A DNA stretch of 64,000 nt from Cohnella luojiensis (GTDB lineage: Bacteria > Bacillota > Bacilli > Paenibacillales > Paenibacillaceae). Positions 59,516 to 64,000 of the stretch are shown here, piece by piece (positions within the stretch are counted from its first letter, which is position 1; each line of letters starts with the position of its first letter). The DNA is taken from assembly GCF_004564235.1 (NCBI RefSeq), contig NZ_SOMN01000002.1, forward strand, positions 62,001-126,000, written 5' to 3'. Position numbers and translations under genes: made by a program. The notes under the pieces were generated by a model that was not told the origin of the DNA, did no database searches, and saw only the letters and a program-made list of their open reading frames with translations.

Positions 59516-60772
59516 ATGTTTAAATTCAGCGATGAAAAAGGTCAGTTAAAGTGCTCGTTCTGCGGAAAGTCGCAGGATCAGGTCCGAAAGCTGGTTGCCG
59601 GTCCCGGCGTATATATATGCGATGAATGCATCGAGCTCTGCACGGAAATCGTGGAAGAGGAGCTCGGACACGAAGAAGAGCTGGATCTGAAAGATATTCC
59701 GAAGCCGAAGGACATTCGCAACATTCTTGATCAATACGTGATTGGACAGGAGCAAGCGAAGAAGTCCCTGTCGGTTGCCGTATACAATCACTACAAGCGG
59801 ATAAACTCCCAAGCGAAGATCGAGGATGTCGAGCTTCAGAAGAGTAATATTATGCTGGTAGGTCCGACAGGTTCGGGTAAAACCTTGCTTGCTCAGACGA
59901 TGGCCAAAATCCTGAACGTTCCGTTCGCGATTGCGGACGCTACTTCCTTGACGGAAGCCGGTTACGTCGGCGAGGACGTCGAGAATATCCTGCTCAAGCT
60001 CATTCAAGCAGCCGATTACGATGTGGAAAAGGCCGAACGCGGCATCATCTATATCGATGAAATCGATAAAGTAGCCCGTAAATCCGAGAACCCTTCCATT
60101 ACCCGGGACGTTTCCGGCGAAGGCGTTCAGCAAGCGTTGCTGAAGATTCTCGAAGGCACTGTCGCTTCCGTTCCGCCACAGGGCGGACGCAAGCATCCGC
60201 ATCAAGAATTCATCCAGATCGACACGACGAACATCCTGTTCATCTGCGGTGGCGCATTCGACGGCCTGGAGCAGTTAATCAAGCGCCGCATCGGCAAAAA
60301 AGTCATCGGCTTCAGCTCCGTCCTTGAAGGTCAGAAGGACATGAAGCCAGGCGAGTACCTGTCGCTTGCCCAACCGGAAGATTTGCTCAAATTCGGACTA
60401 ATCCCCGAGTTTGTAGGACGTCTTCCCGTTATCTCTACGCTTGAGCCGCTCGACGAGCCTGCTCTCGTGCGCATCCTGTCGGAGCCGAAGAACGCATTGG
60501 TGAAGCAGTATCAGAAGCTGCTTGAAATGGACAATGTGAAGCTCGAATTCGATAACGGCGCGCTTGAGGAAATCGCTCGCGAAGCGATCAAGCGGAATAC
60601 GGGAGCTCGCGGACTTCGCGCGATCATCGAGGGCATCATGCTCGACGTGATGTATGAAGTGCCGTCCCGCGACGACGTCGTAACTTGCCTTGTGACCGAG
60701 AAGGTTATCAAAGACAAGATTACACCGGAGTTAACGACGAAAAAAGGCAAGAAAAAAGAAGAGAGCGCGTAA
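59516..60772 (+). CDS. clpX: ATP-dependent Clp protease ATP-binding subunit
   Basis: The protein has 418 residues. The N-terminal zinc-binding domain is [19 protein letters not shown] then CDECIELC (four Cys). The AAA+ core has Walker A GPTGSGKT, Walker [10 protein letters not shown], the pore loop region GYVGEDVE and the sensor/arginine finger RIGKKVIGF and [10 protein letters not shown]. It recognises and unfolds substrates for ClpP. AAGGAGGG lies before the ATG; it starts 66 bases after clpP. Confidence 0.97.
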   Translation: MFKFSDEKGQLKCSFCGKSQDQVRKLVAGPGVYICDECIELCTEIVEEELGHEEELDLKDIPKPKDIRNILDQYVIGQEQAKKSLSVAVYNHYKRINSQAKIEDVELQKSNIMLVGPTGSGKTLLAQTMAKILNVPFAIADATSLTEAGYVGEDVENILLKLIQAADYDVEKAERGIIYIDEIDKVARKSENPSITRDVSGEGVQQALLKILEGTVASVPPQGGRKHPHQEFIQIDTTNILFICGGAFDGLEQLIKRRIGKKVIGFSSVLEGQKDMKPGEYLSLAQPEDLLKFGLIPEFVGRLPVISTLEPLDEPALVRILSEPKNALVKQYQKLLEMDNVKLEFDNGALEEIAREAIKRNTGARGLRAIIEGIMLDVMYEVPSRDDVVTCLVTEKVIKDKITPELTTKKGKKKEESA

Positions 60773-60893
60773 CGGGAGCAGGACGAAAGCCGCCATTATG
60801 GCCTTTCGGCCGATGCGGAGTTCGCCTAGAATTGCCGGTTCCACCCTGCCTAGATGCGGGGTGGACTTTGGCGTATACAGGGGAGAAACCATA

Positions 60894-61994
60894 ATGTTCA
60901 AACGTACAGACACGGTAGCGGTTCAGGTCGGAAATCTTACGATTGGCGGCAATAATCAAGTCATCCTCCAGAGCATGTGTACGACGAAAACAGCTGACGT
61001 AACAGCCACCGTTGCCGAGATTAAGCGGCTTGAGGAAGCGGGATGCCAGCTCGTTCGCGTTACCGTTAACAATAAAGAAGCGGCCGAAGCCATTAAGGAA
61101 ATTAAAAAGCAGATCAGTATCCCGCTTGTGGCGGATATTCATTTCGATTATCGTCTGGCGTTGCTGTCCATCGAAAACGGTATAGACAAGGTTCGGATCA
61201 ACCCGGGCAACATCGGTCGCCGCGAGAAAGTAGAAGCCGTCGTCAAAGCCTGCAAGGAACGCGGCATTCCGATTCGAATCGGCGTTAACGCCGGCTCGCT
61301 GGAAAATCATCTGCTGGAGAAATACGGGTACCCTACGGCCGATGCGATGGTAGAGAGCGCATTGTTCCACATCGGCATTCTGGAGGAGCTTGATTTCCAC
61401 GATATCATCGTCTCTCTTAAGGCTTCGGACGTCCCAATGGCTATCGAAGCCTATACGAAAGCGGCGGAAGTCATCCGTTACCCGTTGCACTTGGGTATCA
61501 CGGAAGCCGGTACTCTATTCTCGGGCACGGTGAAGAGCTCGGCGGGTCTAGGCGTGTTGTTGAACCATGGGATCGGCAATACGATGCGGATTTCCTTAAG
61601 CGCGGATCCCGTGGAGGAAATCAAAGCGGCCAGAGAGCTGCTGAAGGTATTCGGACTAATTACGGATGCGCCTACGCTCATTTCCTGTCCAACCTGCGGC
61701 AGATTGGATATCGACTTATTCGCCGTTGCGAATGAAGTCGAAGAGTACTTGTCCAAGCTTAAAGTTCCGATTAAGGTATCCGTTCTCGGTTGCGCGGTGA
61801 ATGGACCGGGTGAAGCCCGGGAGGCCGATATCGGCATCGCCGGAGCTCGCGGAGAAGGCATGCTTTTCCGATACGGCGAAATGATCCGCAAGGTGCCCGA
61901 GGCGGACCTCGTGAGCGAACTGAAGAAGGAAATCGATCAGATCGTAGCTTCCTATACGGAAACGGGCGTTATTCCGGGACGCAAACATGGATAA
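60894..61994 (+). CDS. ispG: 4-hydroxy-3-methylbut-2-en-1-yl diphosphate synthase (IspG/GcpE)
   Basis: The protein has 366 residues. Motifs: [20 protein letters not shown] at the start, [39 protein letters not shown] and the [4Fe-4S] cysteine pair region [14 protein letters not shown] with [20 protein letters not shown]. It acts in the MEP pathway to isoprenoids. The ATG at 60894 has GGGGAGA upstream; the frame extends to 60798 without a better site. It overlaps the next gene by 8 bases. Confidence 0.95.
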   Translation: MFKRTDTVAVQVGNLTIGGNNQVILQSMCTTKTADVTATVAEIKRLEEAGCQLVRVTVNNKEAAEAIKEIKKQISIPLVADIHFDYRLALLSIENGIDKVRINPGNIGRREKVEAVVKACKERGIPIRIGVNAGSLENHLLEKYGYPTADAMVESALFHIGILEELDFHDIIVSLKASDVPMAIEAYTKAAEVIRYPLHLGITEAGTLFSGTVKSSAGLGVLLNHGIGNTMRISLSADPVEEIKAARELLKVFGLITDAPTLISCPTCGRLDIDLFAVANEVEEYLSKLKVPIKVSVLGCAVNGPGEAREADIGIAGARGEGMLFRYGEMIRKVPEADLVSELKKEIDQIVASYTETGVIPGRKHG

Positions 61995-62472
61995 GCTGAA
62001 GAAGTTAACGTTCGTGGTCCTAGGGTTGGGGGCTTTCGCCCTGACGGCCTGCGCGGTCAAAAACGATGCTTCCCATATCGGACATGCGCCGAACGGAGAC
62101 TTAAGGGAGGTCACGGCTTCGGCCGGGAAGATGCCTTCCTTCCTGAAGGAACAACCGAATGCCGTTCAGGTCGCCTATCAAGCGGCGGGAAAGCTAGGGG
62201 ACACGCTGCAATGGATCCCTTGTTATTGCGGCTGCGGCGATAGCGCCGGGCACAAGAGTAATTTGAATTGCTTTATTAACGAGGTGCGCGAGGACGGTTC
62301 GGTCGAATGGGACGATCATGGAACGAGATGCGGGGTTTGCTTGCAGATCGCCATGGTCTCCGTGCAAATGAAGCAGCAAGGCAAGACGAACCTGGAAATT
62401 CGCGAGTACGTCGACGGTAAGTATAGTAAAGGGTTTGCCGCTGCAACCGACACTCCAATGCCCCAAGGCTGA
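61987..62472 (+). CDS. PCYCGC-motif lipoprotein
   Basis: The protein has 161 residues. The signal peptide ends in LTAC (Cys22). The motif [20 protein letters not shown] and later [20 protein letters not shown] define the PCYCGC family found in bacilli, probably a metal-binding or redox domain on the cell surface. All eight family cysteines appear present. It overlaps ispG by 8 bases, so it is translated with it. Function is unknown. Confidence 0.88.
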   Translation: MDKLKKLTFVVLGLGAFALTACAVKNDASHIGHAPNGDLREVTASAGKMPSFLKEQPNAVQVAYQAAGKLGDTLQWIPCYCGCGDSAGHKSNLNCFINEVREDGSVEWDDHGTRCGVCLQIAMVSVQMKQQGKTNLEIREYVDGKYSKGFAAATDTPMPQG

Positions 62473-62496
62473 ATAGAACGAAAAACGGGATGATGA

Positions 62497-64000
62497 ATGA
62501 TGGTTTATACAAAGGATGTGGCGGAATTCGCTCTCAATAAACAAACGATCCAGGAACTATGCGGACCCGCGTCTTACATGCGGGGGGAAGCTTACTTTCG
62601 ATCGGGTCAAGTTCTCTCCGTGAAGAGAGAAGCCGGGGGTGCAGGCTACCGGGCAATCGTGAAGGGCTCTAATCGCAACCGTTACGAGGTCGAGCTTGCG
62701 ATCGACGAGGACGGCGAAGTCGGGGCTTCTTGCGAATGCTCGGCGTACACCCCTCTTGCGTATTGCAAACATATCGCTGCCGTTTTGCTGAAGCTAGCAG
62801 ATGAGGTAACGGAAGAGCCGCCTGCCGACGATGAGGTGATTTCCGAGAAGGATTCCCATCTGACGAAGCAGGTTATCTTTTTGTTTGACCGCGTATTAAG
62901 CCGACAGACGGAAACGCGGCTTGATGCCGCGGAGGACGATGGCTTCGACTCTCAGACGCTCGAGATTGAATATGCTTGCAGAATCGTCAAGAGCTTTTCC
63001 AACAAGCCGATGTTCGCGGTCTCGATGAAACTCGGACTTTCTAGGCTATATATCGTTCAGAGAATCAAAGACTTCTTGAAGCATGTCGACGAAGCGACGC
63101 CGATGATGTTCGCGAAGCATTTTACTTACGACCCTACCGAGCATGCGTTCAGCGAATTCGATGCCCGTTTTATTCGATTGTTGATCGAAGCCATGCATGT
63201 CGAGGAAATCTATAAGGATCTGTTCCATTCTTTCTCGTCTTACTCTCATCGGGAAGAGCGGATACTGATGATTCCTCCTGCCATCTGGGAAAGAATGCTT
63301 CCTCTATTGGAGCACGTGAATATCAGCTTCGAGGATAAGAACGTGGGCAATCATCGCATGGAGCTAATGGAAGGGGCTCTCCCCATATCGGTGCAATTAA
63401 ACAAGGCCGGGGGAGGGGGCTACCAGCTTGAAATCGAAGGTTTAAAAAATTCAACCTTCATGGACAATTATGGGGTAGCCATCGTGAACGGGTTGCTTTT
63501 CAAATCCGACCCCCACCAATTAAAGCGAATCTCGGATCTAAAGAAAATGTTCCATTACGAGAAGAACACAAGGCTTCTGATCGGACCGGATCAAATCGAG
63601 TCTTTCATCGATCGCGTCGTTCGCGGTTTAAATCAATTCGTGAACGTGGAAATTTCGCCTCAGATCGCCGATCGTATCGTGAACCCTCCGCTTAATGCCC
63701 GTTTGCATCTGGATTTCGAAGAGGATAGATTGCTTGCCCGTCTGGAATACGTCTACGACGACATCGTCATTTCTCCGTTGCCGCAGAAAGCGATGGCTAA
63801 CGCCAGGGCGGATGTCATCCTGATGAGGGATCTCGACAGGGAGAATCGGATCATGGCACTGATCGAGAGATCCTCCTTCAAGTTCAACGGCAAAGACGTT
63901 TACTTGGATCAGGAAGAAGATATTTACGATTTCCTGTACGATATTTTGCCTCAATTAGGCGACGACGTAGAGATTTATGCTACTGATTCGGTTAAAACAG
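62497..64000 (+). CDS. SWIM zinc-finger protein, probable N-terminal part of an SNF2-family helicase (cut by window edge)
   Basis: The frame from the ATG at 62497 (or 62500) stays open to the window edge, about 501 residues. Near residue 90 it has the SWIM zinc finger (CECSAYTPLAYCKHIAAVLL, CxC...CxH). The following region (helices, then LPISVQLNKAGGGGYQLEIE) fits the bacterial SNF2-associated domain that comes before the DEAD/SNF2 motor in this family; the helicase motifs would lie beyond the window. GGGATGATGA is upstream. The start codon is one of several near ATGs, so it is uncertain. Confidence 0.75.
   Translation, partial: MMVYTKDVAEFALNKQTIQELCGPASYMRGEAYFRSGQVLSVKREAGGAGYRAIVKGSNRNRYEVELAIDEDGEVGASCECSAYTPLAYCKHIAAVLLKLADEVTEEPPADDEVISEKDSHLTKQVIFLFDRVLSRQTETRLDAAEDDGFDSQTLEIEYACRIVKSFSNKPMFAVSMKLGLSRLYIVQRIKDFLKHVDEATPMMFAKHFTYDPTEHAFSEFDARFIRLLIEAMHVEEIYKDLFHSFSSYSHREERILMIPPAIWERMLPLLEHVNISFEDKNVGNHRMELMEGALPISVQLNKAGGGGYQLEIEGLKNSTFMDNYGVAIVNGLLFKSDPHQLKRISDLKKMFHYEKNTRLLIGPDQIESFIDRVVRGLNQFVNVEISPQIADRIVNPPLNARLHLDFEEDRLLARLEYVYDDIVISPLPQKAMANARADVILMRDLDRENRIMALIERSSFKFNGKDVYLDQEEDIYDFLYDILPQLGDDVEIYATDSVKT

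Overview
The window comes from an endospore-forming, low-GC-type Gram-positive bacterium of about 50% GC, most likely a Paenibacillaceae member (Cohnella or Paenibacillus type). Supporting signs are the cotJABC spore-coat operon, two gerABC germinant-receptor operons, a GerM lipoprotein, six YheC/YheD spore-coat ATP-grasp genes, Zur, a flotillin/NfeD pair, YunD- and YfkAB-type genes, strong AGGAGG ribosome sites and frequent TTG and GTG starts. No phage, insertion sequence, CRISPR array or rRNA gene was seen.

Layout. 1-307: start of an HD-GYP gene, cut by the window edge. 500-5191: sugar-phosphate operon (SIS, DeoR repressor, ROK kinase, class II aldolase, PfkB kinase) with no transporter. 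5482-8908: molybdenum cofactor genes (moeB, a moaD-moaE fusion, moaA, a small SUOX-like protein). 8905-16751: housekeeping and envelope genes (YunD, UppP, HD-GYP, YfkAB, CNNM/CBS protein, AI-2E-type permease, Zur). 16931-18104: cotJABC. 18187-20157: NfeD and flotillin. 21239-29303: CUT2 sugar ABC transporter followed by an AraC-type response regulator, a HPHFLYN histidine kinase and a membrane-anchored sugar-binding protein, which together look like a three-component sugar sensor. 30558-36970: minus-strand operon of five overlapping YheC/YheD ATP-grasp genes. 37168-38957: methyltransferase and metallo-beta-lactamase-fold hydrolase. 39390-54776: PgpA, GerM, gerABC (minus), rph-rdgB, asnB, small unknowns, an ECF sigma/anti-sigma pair and a second gerABC (plus). 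55341-55767: tRNA-Arg and tRNA-Gly. 56344-62472: YsoA-like, tig, clpP, clpX, ispG and a PCYCGC lipoprotein. 62497-end: SWIM zinc-finger protein, probably the start of an SNF2 helicase.

The most unusual signal is non-coding. Five places (5200-5454, 30049-30492, 34351-34490, 38984-39292, 55843-56124) carry tandem arrays whose units are almost always 51 or 52 bp (48 bp once). Each unit holds one inverted repeat, but the unit sequence differs from place to place. In two places the sequence switches inside the array while the hairpin spacing stays at or near 51-52 bp. Three sets lie between convergent genes, one lies in a divergent promoter region, and one runs in frame through the 3' end of a yheCD gene. 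I do not recognise this as a described repeat family.

Terminators (hairpin plus T-run) close most operons, and several are bidirectional between convergent genes.
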